Source: HGM04593 sp045646845 (GTDB lineage Bacteria > Bacteroidota > Bacteroidia > Bacteroidales > Bacteroidaceae). From it: DNA of 64,000 nt. Positions within the stretch are counted from its first letter, which is position 1, and each line of letters starts with the position of its first letter. Shown piece after piece: positions 1 to 8,426 of the stretch. Made by a program: the position numbers and the translations under genes. The DNA lies in contig JAZRLO010000015.1 of assembly GCA_045646845.1 (NCBI GenBank), positions 66,605 through 130,604 on the forward strand. The letters run 5' to 3'. The notes below the pieces were generated by a model that did not search any database, was not told the DNA's origin, and was given only the letters and a program-made list of their open reading frames with translations.

Positions 1-1391
1 TGAGAGCATTGATGATGGTGCGCAACGTCTCGTTCACTTACACGAACGCATACGCGATGAACCTGCCGGGATTCCTCCCAAGTGCAGGCGACATATTCGG
101 ACAGAACAGCGTTGACGGCATATATGCTCCGGGACTCGACTTTGCGTTCGGACTGACGGACGACACATATCTTGAAAAGGCGCACAGGCGCAACTGGCTG
201 CTGCGCAGCGACAGCATAGCATCGCAGGCAAGCAGCACCGCCGCCGAGGATCTGCAGATAAGGATGACCGTGGAGCCGCTCAAGGACTTTAAGATTGACC
301 TTAACGCGAGCTGGACAAGAAACAGCAGCAAGAGCATACAGTTCATGTACGAAGGAATGCCGGTTAACGAATCGGGCGGTTTCTCCATGACGACAATATC
401 TATAGGAAACTCCTTCGGCGGAGGCAATGCCGACAACAACTACCAGTCGGACGTGTTCGACAACTTCGTAGGCAACCTTGACAAGCACCGCAGGAGACTC
501 GAGGATGTTTATGCAGGGACAAAATACCCGGTTTCGAGCCAGCTTGCAGGAGAGCAGTACGACCCTGCGAACGGAGGCGTTGACATCTATTCGGCAGACG
601 TAATGGTGCCGGCCTTCCTGGAGACATATACAAGCGGCGGAGGCAACGACATATTCCCCAACATGCTGCGCATGCTGCCGAACTGGAAGATAAAGTATTC
701 GGGACTCTCCAAGCTGCCGTTCTTCGAGAAGTACTTCAAGAGCGTGAATATAGAGCATGGTTACAAGAGCGTATATGCAGTTGGTTCATACAGCACATAC
801 GCGACATACATGGAGTACAGCAAGGGCATAGGTTTCGTGAACAACACGGCGACAGGACTGCCGGTGCCCAGCAGCAGGTACAACATCGGTTCGGTATCGG
901 TGAACGAGAGTTTCTCACCGCTCATCGGCCTTGACGTCACGACACACAACAACCTTACAATAGGCGGAAAGTTCATACAGACCAGAATGCTCAACCTGAG
1001 CCTCACGGCGATACAGATGGTGGAGACATTCAGTCAGGAAATCGCATTCAACGTGGGATACAAGATAATAAACCTTAAGCTTTTCGGCGGCGGAAAGAAG
1101 GCCAGCAAGGATAAGAAGAAGAGCAGCGGCAATGACATAAACATAAGAGCCGACTTCTCGTTCAAGAACACATCTTCGATATGCCGCAGCATAGACAAGG
1201 GCACAACTCAGGCGACAAGCGGAAACAAGTCGTTCAACTACTCCGTAACAGCAGACTACGCATACAGCAAGATGCTGACGTTCAGTCTCTACTTCGACAG
1301 GCAGAAGACCATTCCGCTGATATCGACAAGTTCATACCCCACTGCGACGACCGACTTCGGCATAAGCATGAAGTTCTCGCTGACAAGGTAA
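1..1391 (+). CDS. sprA: T9SS outer-membrane translocon protein SprA (Sov family), 3' part
   Basis: The reading frame is open from the left edge (codons in phase with position 3) to the TAA at 1389-1391, so only the last ~460 residues are present and the true start lies outside the window. The stretch has the look of the SprA C-terminus: a long run of alternating amphipathic beta strands, the segment around FPNMLRMLPNWKIKYSGLSK, and an outer-membrane-type end with Phe and polar C-terminal residues. SprA is the very large beta-barrel pore of the type IX secretion system through which proteins with C-terminal sorting domains leave the periplasm. A likely cargo is encoded at 38170-41643. The L,D-transpeptidase starts 18 nt downstream, so the two may be co-transcribed. 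Confidence 0.85.
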   Translation, partial: RALMMVRNVSFTYTNAYAMNLPGFLPSAGDIFGQNSVDGIYAPGLDFAFGLTDDTYLEKAHRRNWLLRSDSIASQASSTAAEDLQIRMTVEPLKDFKIDLNASWTRNSSKSIQFMYEGMPVNESGGFSMTTISIGNSFGGGNADNNYQSDVFDNFVGNLDKHRRRLEDVYAGTKYPVSSQLAGEQYDPANGGVDIYSADVMVPAFLETYTSGGGNDIFPNMLRMLPNWKIKYSGLSKLPFFEKYFKSVNIEHGYKSVYAVGSYSTYATYMEYSKGIGFVNNTATGLPVPSSRYNIGSVSVNESFSPLIGLDVTTHNNLTIGGKFIQTRMLNLSLTAIQMVETFSQEIAFNVGYKIINLKLFGGGKKASKDKKKSSGNDINIRADFSFKNTSSICRSIDKGTTQATSGNKSFNYSVTADYAYSKMLTFSLYFDRQKTIPLISTSSYPTATTDFGISMKFSLTR

Positions 1392-1409
1392 ATTCATTAA
1401 GAAGAGAGC

Positions 1410-1901
1410 ATGAAAACAAAGAGACTCCTTATAGCACTGTTCCTGTTGTTGCCTGCGATAGTGATGGCAGGCAACCATATTGTGATATCAAAACAGAAGA
1501 TGAGGCTGTACGTGGTAAACGAAAGGCAAGACATCATTTTCCAATGCCCTATTGCATGCGGCATGTATGTGGGCAAGAAACAGCGTGCAGGAGACCACAA
1601 GACCCCGGAAGGAAAGTTCAGGATAAATATGATACACGACTCCTCGACATGGAGGTACGACTTCAAGGACGGCAAAGGACCCAGAGCCGGAGCCTACGGC
1701 CCGTATTTCTTCAGGCTCGATGTCCCGGGATTCAGGGATATAGGAATACACGGTACAGTATTCCCGGAATCCATCGGCACTCGCAGCAGCAGAGGGTGCA
1801 TTAGACTCAGGAACGAGGATATAGAGAGACTGTACCCCCTTTGCTATGTAGGAATGACGGTCATAATAGGGCCGGACGAAGTAGTAGAGAGTGCGTTGTA
1901 A
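1410..1901 (+). CDS. L,D-transpeptidase (YkuD family), exported
   Basis: A 163-residue protein with an N-terminal signal peptide (hydrophobic residues 5-20, likely cut after VMA). The rest is a YkuD catalytic domain: His114 in IHGT and the nucleophile Cys130 in SRGCIRL, the spacing expected for the HGT...SxGCIR signature. Such enzymes cross-link peptidoglycan stems (3-3 links) or attach proteins to peptidoglycan, and act in the periplasm. It follows sprA by 18 nt on the same strand. It is short, with only the catalytic domain and no separate binding domain. Which of the possible transpeptidation reactions it does cannot be told from sequence. Confidence 0.85.
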   Translation: MKTKRLLIALFLLLPAIVMAGNHIVISKQKMRLYVVNERQDIIFQCPIACGMYVGKKQRAGDHKTPEGKFRINMIHDSSTWRYDFKDGKGPRAGAYGPYFFRLDVPGFRDIGIHGTVFPESIGTRSSRGCIRLRNEDIERLYPLCYVGMTVIIGPDEVVESAL

Positions 1902-2007
1902 AAATTATACAACGAGGGAAAGCTCAGCGGATATAAGGACCGCCGTAACAGGCATCCCTTCTTGACAGAGTGCAGTCCGTAATGGATTGACTTTTTTCCA
2001 ATACACC

Positions 2008-2060
2008 ATAAAAACACTTCAGCCGCAGACACTCTTTTAAGTTGTCTGCGGCTGAAGTGT
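2008..2060 (-). terminator. Rho-independent terminator of tRNA-Arg
   Basis: A perfect 17-bp inverted repeat (2014-2030 with 2044-2060) followed, on the minus strand, by a short U run (A run at 2010-2013 on the plus strand). It begins at the tRNA's discriminator base, so the terminator stem abuts the mature 3' end. Confidence 0.8.
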
Positions 2061-2131
2061 ACCTCGGTCGGGAATCGAACCCGAATCTAAGTCTTAGGAG
2101 GACCTTATTCTATCCATTGAACTACCAAGGC
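2060..2131 (-). tRNA. tRNA-Arg (anticodon CCU)
   Basis: A 72-nt cloverleaf on the minus strand: 7-bp acceptor stem with a G-U first pair, 4-bp D stem, 5-bp anticodon stem with loop CTCCTAA (anticodon CCT, reads AGG), 4-nt variable loop, 5-bp T stem with loop TTCGATT, discriminator A. The 3' CCA is not encoded (the next bases are CAC), so maturation needs the CCA-adding enzyme, which is encoded at 14528-15964. Confidence 0.95.
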
Positions 2132-2310
2132 AGGTTGCACCGTCCTGCAAATCCGCCGCGAAGATAAGCAAATTATTCGCAAACTTCAAATGCTGTGATG
2201 CCATTTTATACACGGAAACGCAAAAAACTGTTATATTGTTTTAAAGTTTGGAGAGTATGGGGAACACCTATTTAATATTTATATTATATTAGCGACAAAG
2301 AATTTTGACA

Positions 2311-3105
2311 ATGAGAATATACACAACAATACTGGCAATGTTGATGTGCCTGGGATTGCAGGCACAGAATTTCGACGAACTGTGCGAAAGCGGAGCGGCC
2401 GCTCTCGGAAAGGGAGAATACGACAAGGCCGCGAAACAATTCGGCAAGGCACTGCTTGAAAGCAGAAGCGACAAAGAGAAGATTTATGCTCTCCTGAACC
2501 TGGCTTATTCTCAACAGATGGGCGGCAAGTTAAAGTATGCCCTCGAAAGCTACGACAATGCCGCCGCAATGAGCGGAAACAATACACAGGTACTGCTGCT
2601 GCGCGGCAGGCTTTTCATGGAGATAGACAGCACCGCCAAAGCGGCAGAAGACTTCAGCGAAGTAATAAGAAGGGAGCCCGGGAACTGTGACGCGCTGTTC
2701 GCAAGGGCGCATGCTTACACAGACGGAGGCGAGTATGAAAAAGCCATGGAGGATTACAGAACACTGATGGAGACGACACCGAACGTCCCTGCCGTGAAGT
2801 TGGGGATGACAAGGCTGTACCAGACTCAGGGAAAGTACAGCGAAGCCATGACAATAGTAAACCTGCTCATTGAGGAGGAACCGGGCAATGCCGCTTATTA
2901 CATAGCAAGAAGCGACATCGAGAGGAAGCTAGGGCAATATGAGCTGGCAATAATGGATGTAGAGGAGGCTGCAAGGATTGAACCCGGCAATGCAGACCAC
3001 TACACATTGCTGTCCATTCTATATAAGGAACTCGGAAAAGTGGAAACTGCCGGCAAATACCGGAGAGAAGCCGACCGACTCATAAAGGACCGGCCTGAAC
3101 AGTGA
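2311..3105 (+). CDS. Exported tetratricopeptide-repeat protein
   Basis: A 264-residue protein starting at ATG 2311 (a TTG two codons earlier is less likely). Residues 1-18 form a signal peptide (hydrophobic core then GLQAQN). The rest is helical TPR repeats, visible from recurring pairs such as KGEYDKAAKQFGKAL, NCDALFARAHAYTDGGEYEKAMEDY and PGNADHYTLLSILYKELGKVETA. About six repeats fill the protein, with no catalytic domain. TPR proteins of this kind are periplasmic or outer-membrane scaffolds; the partner is unknown. It stands alone between the tRNA-Arg and the AraC-type regulator. Confidence 0.8.
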   Translation: MRIYTTILAMLMCLGLQAQNFDELCESGAAALGKGEYDKAAKQFGKALLESRSDKEKIYALLNLAYSQQMGGKLKYALESYDNAAAMSGNNTQVLLLRGRLFMEIDSTAKAAEDFSEVIRREPGNCDALFARAHAYTDGGEYEKAMEDYRTLMETTPNVPAVKLGMTRLYQTQGKYSEAMTIVNLLIEEEPGNAAYYIARSDIERKLGQYELAIMDVEEAARIEPGNADHYTLLSILYKELGKVETAGKYRREADRLIKDRPEQ

Positions 3106-3185
3106 GCCGTTTTGCTCATATTCAGGACAAGGAAAACAGTTTTCAACGTTTTTAACATTAACGGGATGATTTTAAGTTCATTTGT

Positions 3186-3219
3186 TTTGATTTTATTTAA
3201 CAAAAATGTAGTACATTTG
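3186..3219 (+). promoter_or_regulatory. Candidate promoter of the AraC-type regulator
   Basis: An exact Bacteroidetes -7 box TACATTTG at 3212-3219 with TTTG at 3186-3189. The 22-nt spacing is slightly long. It lies 25 nt before the chosen ATG at 3244. Confidence 0.5.
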
Positions 3220-3243
3220 GGATGAACATTGAAAACAACCATT

Positions 3244-3678
3244 ATGACAGAAAGACCATCTACTCCTTACAATATCAGAGAGAAGCAGGAGAAAAACGCT
3301 GCCTACCGCTCCCTGATACGGGCAGAGCTTGCAGACGAACTGTATGAAAGAATTCTGAACATCATCGTAATAGAAAAGCGTTACCGCGACAAATGCTTTT
3401 CGGCAAAGGAACTTGCCAAGATGCTCAACACCAACACGCGATACATCTCGGCAGTAATCAATTCGCGTTTCAACACGAACTTCTCGTGTCTTGTCAACGA
3501 GTACAGAGTAAAAGAGGCTCTGTACAAGATGACAGACAAGAGGTATGCCGACATGACCATCGAAGAGATAGGCACAGCCGTAGGCTTCGCAAACCGCCAG
3601 TCGTTCTATGCATCTTTCTACAGGATTATGGGCGAGACACCAAACCACTACAGGAAGAGACATACAACACAGAAATAA
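3244..3678 (+). CDS. AraC-type helix-turn-helix regulator, stand-alone DNA-binding domain
   Basis: A 144-residue protein read from ATG 3244. Residues ~50-142 are a complete AraC/XylS DNA-binding domain with two HTH units: FSAKELAKMLNTNTRYISAV, and then MTIEEIGTAVGFANRQSFYA followed by the family ending GETPNHYRKR. The N-terminal ~45 residues are charged and too short for a sugar-binding or receiver domain, so what it senses is not visible. The next gene (AlkD-like) begins 4 nt after its stop, so the two are very likely co-transcribed. The pairing recalls adaptive responses to alkylation in which an AraC-type protein controls repair genes, but the Ada methyl-acceptor domain is absent here, so that link is only inference. 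Confidence 0.85.
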   Translation: MTERPSTPYNIREKQEKNAAYRSLIRAELADELYERILNIIVIEKRYRDKCFSAKELAKMLNTNTRYISAVINSRFNTNFSCLVNEYRVKEALYKMTDKRYADMTIEEIGTAVGFANRQSFYASFYRIMGETPNHYRKRHTTQK

Positions 3679-3682
3679 CAAT

Positions 3683-4330
3683 ATGCCTGACGAAATCCAC
3701 GAAACCATAAAAGAGATAAAGAAGAGCCTGCGCCTTTCAATGAACGGCGTAGTATCGACCCTGCAACGCAGACAAGGTCTCGACTACAGAATAAACTTCG
3801 GAGTCGAGATTCCGCGTCTTAAAGGGATTGCGGCAGACTACCCTCAGAAGAGGGAGCTTGCCGAAACACTTTGGCAGGAGAACATCAGGGAGTGCAAGCT
3901 GCTTGCGATAATGCTCATGCCACAGGAGGAGTACGGCAACATTGCCGGGAAGTGGGTCGCAGAAGTGAAATACCCTGAAATTGCAGAACACCTTGCGATG
4001 AAAATACTCTGCCGCATGCCCGATGCAGCCGAGCATGCGCTCGAATGGTGCGGCAGCAAAGAGGGGTTGACCGGACACTGCGGTTTTCTCTCCCTTTCGA
4101 ACATACTGCGCAACGGGGGGAGCTTAGACATCGGCCACGAGAAGCGACTGGTGAAAATATTTCTGGAACTGCAGGGAGACCAACCCGGTTCACTGCTCAC
4201 ACGCCGTGCCACAGACACCCTGTACAGGTATCTTGAAAGCACTGACGGCGCAGCCGAGAGGATTATTGCGGAACACGATGACCTGCCGGAAGAGGTTGCA
4301 GAGATACTACGGGACTACATACAGGAATAG
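3683..4330 (+). CDS. DNA alkylation repair-like protein (AlkD/HEAT-repeat fold)
   Basis: A 215-residue all-helical protein read from ATG 3683, 4 nt after the AraC-type regulator. The block ELAETLWQENIRECKLLAIM followed by MP matches the AlkC/AlkD family pattern LWxsxxrExrxLA, and the remainder is consistent with HEAT-like helical pairs. Characterised AlkD enzymes remove N3- and N7-alkylated purines without base flipping. It is a little shorter than typical AlkD (about 230 residues), and the key Asp and aromatic residues cannot be assigned with certainty by eye, so it could be a non-catalytic HEAT-repeat relative. Confidence 0.65.
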   Translation: MPDEIHETIKEIKKSLRLSMNGVVSTLQRRQGLDYRINFGVEIPRLKGIAADYPQKRELAETLWQENIRECKLLAIMLMPQEEYGNIAGKWVAEVKYPEIAEHLAMKILCRMPDAAEHALEWCGSKEGLTGHCGFLSLSNILRNGGSLDIGHEKRLVKIFLELQGDQPGSLLTRRATDTLYRYLESTDGAAERIIAEHDDLPEEVAEILRDYIQE

Positions 4331-4447
4331 GCGTATCACGCGCAATGCGCAAACATTTTCTTTGAAAAATCAAACAGTTTCCGCCCCGTTCTGCATTTTT
4401 ATGGAATTTTAAAGGATTCAGTACGCTGTTTATTGCAAAAAAATCGG

Positions 4448-4455
4448 TAATTTTG
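4448..4455 (+). promoter_or_regulatory. Candidate -7 box upstream of fur
   Basis: TAATTTTG at 4448-4455 is an exact TAnnTTTG match, 16 nt before the fur ATG. No good TTTG -33 element sits at the usual distance, so only the -7 half is supported. Confidence 0.4.
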
Positions 4456-4471
4456 TAGCAATTGGCGCAAT

Positions 4472-4948
4472 ATGGAAAACGAAAGGATTGCAGAGACCGC
4501 AAAACAGCTCTTCACCGAGTACCTGAAAGAGAACAGGTGCAGGTGCACTCTGGAACGCTACGCCATCCTCGATGCCATCTATTCGATAAACGGAAGTTTT
4601 GAGATTGAGGAGCTGCTGAGACACCTCGAGGAGAACGAAAAGTTCAGGGTCAGCAGAGCCACGGTATATAACACCATATCGCTGCTGATAAAGGCAAACC
4701 TTGTAATCCACCACCAGTACGGAACGGCATCGAAATACGAAAGATGCCTTGGCGCGGGCAAGGCGCACGCCGTCTGCACCAAATGCGGAAAAGTTACGGA
4801 GATAAACAATATTAACCTGACAGATACAATAACTGCGAACATCAAGAAATTTCATTTAACCCATTATTCGCTGTACGCGTACGGACTTTGCAACAAATGC
4901 CACCAGGCGGCAAAGAGACGCAAGACACGGATGACTAAAAAGAAATGA
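4472..4948 (+). CDS. fur: Fur-family metal-responsive transcriptional repressor
   Basis: A 158-residue protein with the Fur layout: an N-terminal winged helix (LERYAILDAIYS... then SRATVYNTISLLIKANLV) and a C-terminal dimerisation/metal domain. Two Cys pairs are present, CTKC near residue 109 and CNKC near residue 140, as in the structural zinc site of Fur/PerR/Zur proteins. The His-rich regulatory site is thin: where classical Fur has a HHxH cluster there is only KAHAVC, so the sensed metal (iron, zinc or peroxide via iron) cannot be assigned. It overlaps purA by 4 nt (ATGA at 4945-4948) or precedes it by 2 nt, pointing to one transcript with purA, the zinc peptidase and hisS. Confidence 0.88.
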   Translation: MENERIAETAKQLFTEYLKENRCRCTLERYAILDAIYSINGSFEIEELLRHLEENEKFRVSRATVYNTISLLIKANLVIHHQYGTASKYERCLGAGKAHAVCTKCGKVTEINNINLTDTITANIKKFHLTHYSLYAYGLCNKCHQAAKRRKTRMTKKK

Positions 4949-4950
4949 TT

Positions 4951-6222
4951 ATGAAACAGAATATAGACGTACTATTGGGTCTCCAGTGGGGAGATGAAGG
5001 CAAGGGAAAGGTTGTTGACGTGTTGACACCCGGATACGATGTAGTAGCACGTTTCCAGGGCGGACCGAACGCCGGACACACACTCGAGTTCGAGGGCAAG
5101 AAATTCGTTCTGCGCTCTATACCTTCGGGCATATTCCAGGGCGGAAAGACAAATATCATAGGAAACGGCGTCGTGCTCGACCCGGCACTCTTCAGAGGAG
5201 AGGCCGAGGACCTGATAAAGGCCGGTTACGACCTCACGAAGAACCTCTTCATCTCCAAGAAGGCTCACCTCATACTGCCTACACACCGCGTGCTTGACGC
5301 GGCATACGAAGCTGCAAAGGGCGACGCGAAGGTCGGGACTACAGGCAAGGGCATTGGCCCCACATACACCGACAAGATAAGCCGCAACGGTCTCCGCGTT
5401 GGTGACATCCTGGAGAACTTCGAGGAGAAGTACGCACAGGCCAAGGGCCGTCATGAGCAGATTCTCAAGGACATGAACTACAGCTACGACATCACTGAGA
5501 TTGAGAAGACATGGCTCGAGAGCATCGAGTACCTGAAGAAGTTCCGTCTCATTGACAGCGAACAGCTGATAAACGACCTGATGAATGAGGGCAAATCAAT
5601 ACTCTGCGAAGGTGCACAGGGCAGCATGCTCGACATCGACTTCGGAAGCTACCCCTTCGTGACATCATCGAACACGGTATGCGCAGGTGCATGTACCGGC
5701 CTCGGTGTAGCACCCAACAGGATAGGCAACGTATATGGTATCACAAAGGCATACTGCACACGTGTAGGCGCAGGCCCGTTCCCCACAGAGCTTTTCGACG
5801 AGGTTGGCGCAGAGATGCGTGACAGAGGCCACGAATACGGCGCAGTTACCGGCCGTGAACGCCGCTGCGGATGGATTGACCTTGTAGCACTCAAATACAC
5901 CATCATGGTAAACGGCGTTACGCACCTTATCCTGATGAAGAGCGATGTTCTGGACACATTCCCGACAATAAAGGCATGTATCGCATACAAGAAGAACGGC
6001 GAGACGCTCACCCACCTGCCATACGACATTGAGGGTGTGGAGCCGGTATATACCGAAATCAAGGGCTGGATGACAGACCTCACCAAGCTGAAGAGCGAGG
6101 AGGAACTGCCACAAGCATTCAAAGATTATATCAAATTCCTCGAGACGGAGCTCGGTGTTCCCGTGAAGTACCTCTCCATCGGCCCCGACCGTGACCAGAC
6201 AATCACACGCGACATAGACTAA
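4951..6222 (+). CDS. purA: Adenylosuccinate synthetase
   Basis: PurA joins IMP and aspartate using GTP to form adenylosuccinate, the first committed step to AMP. The N-terminal signature GLQWGDEGKGKVVD is intact, followed by GPNAGHT, the GTGKGIGPTY segment, and the C-terminal GPDRDQTI guanine-binding region. Length is 423 residues from ATG 4951, normal for the family; an ATG two codons earlier (4945) overlaps the fur stop and is equally possible. The gene sits directly after fur and 39 nt before the zinc peptidase gene. Confidence 0.97.
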   Translation: MKQNIDVLLGLQWGDEGKGKVVDVLTPGYDVVARFQGGPNAGHTLEFEGKKFVLRSIPSGIFQGGKTNIIGNGVVLDPALFRGEAEDLIKAGYDLTKNLFISKKAHLILPTHRVLDAAYEAAKGDAKVGTTGKGIGPTYTDKISRNGLRVGDILENFEEKYAQAKGRHEQILKDMNYSYDITEIEKTWLESIEYLKKFRLIDSEQLINDLMNEGKSILCEGAQGSMLDIDFGSYPFVTSSNTVCAGACTGLGVAPNRIGNVYGITKAYCTRVGAGPFPTELFDEVGAEMRDRGHEYGAVTGRERRCGWIDLVALKYTIMVNGVTHLILMKSDVLDTFPTIKACIAYKKNGETLTHLPYDIEGVEPVYTEIKGWMTDLTKLKSEEELPQAFKDYIKFLETELGVPVKYLSIGPDRDQTITRDID

Positions 6223-6261
6223 GAAACGCAACTATACTGTCATTAACCAAAAACAGAACAT

Positions 6262-6987
6262 ATGTTAAGTTCATTCATACATTCCTACATCACGAGGACC
6301 GAAGGAGGAGCCGACTATACCTACCTGATAATCTTCATCGGAGTAGCGATATTGAGCTACATCATCCAGGCGAACCTCAAGAGCAAGTTCGAGAAGTTCT
6401 CAAAGATACCTATCGGCATGACCGGACATGATGTTGCAGTAAAAATGCTTCATGACAACGGCATATACGATGTAAAGGTAGTAAGCACGCCGGGCATGCT
6501 CACCGACCACTACAACCCGGTGACAAAGACGGTGAACCTGAGTGAGGGAGTCTATAACTCGGCAAGCGTTGCGGCAGCAGCCGTTGCGGCGCACGAGTGC
6601 GGACATGCAGTACAGCACGCAAGGGCATACGCGCCGCTCAAGATGCGCTCTGCACTTGTGCCCGTAGTATCATTCTCGTCGAGCATTATGATGTGGATAC
6701 TGCTCCTCGGAGTAATCATGGTAAACACCATGCCCCAGTTGCTTCTGGTGGGCATAATACTGTTTGCCACCACAACGATATTCAGCTTCATCACACTCCC
6801 GGTCGAGATAGACGCAAGCCGCAGGGCACTTGCATGGCTGCAGACGGCAGGCGTGACGAACGGCAGCAACCACAGCTATGCATGCAGCGCGCTACGTTCG
6901 GCGGCATACACATACGTGATTGCAGCAATTTCCTCGCTTGCGACACTCCTCTACTATGTGATGATATTCATGAACAGACGCGATTAA
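6262..6987 (+). CDS. Membrane zinc metallopeptidase (YugP-like)
   Basis: A 241-residue integral membrane protein of the neutral zinc metallopeptidase family typified by Bacillus YugP. The zinc motif HECGH (His111 to His115) lies in AAHECGHAVQHA, and there are about four hydrophobic segments: near residues 22-36, 130-150, 155-180 and at the C-terminus. The segment PVEIDASRRALAWL after the third is a conserved part of the family. Its substrate is unknown. It lies between purA and hisS in one apparent operon, with 10 nt to hisS. Confidence 0.85.
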   Translation: MLSSFIHSYITRTEGGADYTYLIIFIGVAILSYIIQANLKSKFEKFSKIPIGMTGHDVAVKMLHDNGIYDVKVVSTPGMLTDHYNPVTKTVNLSEGVYNSASVAAAAVAAHECGHAVQHARAYAPLKMRSALVPVVSFSSSIMMWILLLGVIMVNTMPQLLLVGIILFATTTIFSFITLPVEIDASRRALAWLQTAGVTNGSNHSYACSALRSAAYTYVIAAISSLATLLYYVMIFMNRRD

Positions 6988-6997
6988 AACAGACAAA

Positions 6998-8359
6998 ATG
7001 GCAGCAAAACCGTCAATACCTAAAGGAACAAGAGACTTCTCGCCTATAGAAATGTCGAGAAGAAACTACATATTCGACACCATACGCGAAGCATTCCACC
7101 TGTTCGGCTTCCAGCAGATTGAAACCCCAGCAATGGAGAACCTCTCAACGCTCATGGGCAAGTACGGCGAAGAGGGCGACAAGCTCCTCTTCAAGATACA
7201 GAACTCGGGCGACTACTTCAAGGGGCTCACCGATGAGGAACTGTTGAGCCGCGATGCGGCGAAACTCGCTTCGAAATTCTGTGAGAAGGGACTGCGCTAC
7301 GACCTTACCGTACCCTTCGCACGCTATGTTGTAATGCACCGCGATGAGCTCGTATTCCCGTTCAAGCGTTACCAGATTCAGCCCGTATGGCGCGCCGACA
7401 GGCCGCAGAAGGGACGCTACCGCGAATTCTACCAGTGCGACGCAGATATGATAGGCAACAACTCACTCATAAATGAGGTTGAACTCATACAGATGATAGA
7501 CTATGTGTTCGGCAGGCTGAATATCCGCGTAGCGATAAAACTCAACAACCGCAAGGTGCTTGCCGGAATCGCCGAGGTAATAGGAGAACCGGAAAGAATC
7601 ATAGACATCACTGTAGCTATTGACAAGATAGACAAGATTGGGCTTGACGGAGTCATTGAAGAGCTCAGGAGCAAAGGCATTGGAGAAAGTTCCATCGAGA
7701 AACTGTTGCCTATACTCAAGGCACAGGGAAGCAATGACGAGAAGCTCGCTATTCTGGCAGAAATGCTGAAGGGCAACGCTACGGGCGAGAAGGGTGTCGA
7801 AGAGATTGAGTTCATACTGGGAGCATTCAAAGGAATTGAACTGAAGAGCGCGCTCGACCTCGACCTTACTCTCGCACGCGGATTGAACTACTATACCGGC
7901 GCGATACTCGAAGTGAAAGCACTCGACGTGGCGATAGGAAGCATCACCGGCGGAGGACGTTACGACAACCTCACAGGCGTGTTCGGACTTGAAGGCGTTT
8001 CGGGCGTAGGAATCTCGTTCGGAGCCGACCGTATATACGATGTCATGAACCAGCTCGACCTCTACCCCAAGGAGGCCATGCACACGACGAGTATCATGTT
8101 CGTGAACTTCGGCGAGAAGGAGGCGATGTACTCGCTCAGGATTGTCACAGAGCTTCGCAAGGCCGGCATTTCGGCAGAGCTGTTCCCCAGCAGCGAGAAG
8201 ATGAAGAAACAGATGGGCTATGCCAACAGCCACGGCATACCATACGTTGCCATCATCGGAGAAAATGAGATGAACGAAGGCACAATTGCCGTCAAGGAGA
8301 TGGCAAGCGGCGAACAGAAGAGCATGACCGTTGATGAACTGAAGGAGATGCTTGCATAA
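6998..8359 (+). CDS. hisS: Histidyl-tRNA synthetase
   Basis: A 453-residue class II aminoacyl-tRNA synthetase. Motif 2 is seen in RYQIQPVWRADRPQKGRYRE followed by FYQCD, the histidine-specific block LARGLNYYTGAILEV near residue 290, and motif 3 in GVGISFGADRIYDV. A C-terminal anticodon-binding domain follows (FPSSEKMKKQMGYANSHGIP). It charges tRNA-His in the cytosol. It is the last gene of the fur-purA-peptidase-hisS run and ends at a strong bidirectional terminator. Confidence 0.97.
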   Translation: MAAKPSIPKGTRDFSPIEMSRRNYIFDTIREAFHLFGFQQIETPAMENLSTLMGKYGEEGDKLLFKIQNSGDYFKGLTDEELLSRDAAKLASKFCEKGLRYDLTVPFARYVVMHRDELVFPFKRYQIQPVWRADRPQKGRYREFYQCDADMIGNNSLINEVELIQMIDYVFGRLNIRVAIKLNNRKVLAGIAEVIGEPERIIDITVAIDKIDKIGLDGVIEELRSKGIGESSIEKLLPILKAQGSNDEKLAILAEMLKGNATGEKGVEEIEFILGAFKGIELKSALDLDLTLARGLNYYTGAILEVKALDVAIGSITGGGRYDNLTGVFGLEGVSGVGISFGADRIYDVMNQLDLYPKEAMHTTSIMFVNFGEKEAMYSLRIVTELRKAGISAELFPSSEKMKKQMGYANSHGIPYVAIIGENEMNEGTIAVKEMASGEQKSMTVDELKEMLA

Positions 8360-8373
8360 ATAGAAAGTACAAT

Positions 8374-8416
8374 ATACAACGAAGCCCGTGATTCTGAATC
8401 ACGGGCTTCGTTGTAT
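8374..8416. terminator. Bidirectional terminator between hisS and the DUF4878-like gene
   Basis: A perfect 20-bp inverted repeat (8374-8393 with 8397-8416) with a 3-nt loop, placed between two convergent genes. GC-rich core GAAGCCCGTG. Confidence 0.85.
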
Positions 8417-8426
8417 GAATGCTTTA

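Noticed and set aside
1181..1804. Open frame spanning the end of sprA and the L,D-transpeptidase gene in another phase
   Set aside because: It is rich in Arg, Gln and His as expected from an out-of-frame read, and both overlapping genes have solid motifs.
3094..3126. Hairpin at the end of the TPR gene as a terminator
   Set aside because: The stem is short and interrupted, it starts inside the gene, and no U run follows.
7463..8233. 256-codon open frame opposite hisS
   Set aside because: Antisense to a certain gene, with no domain.
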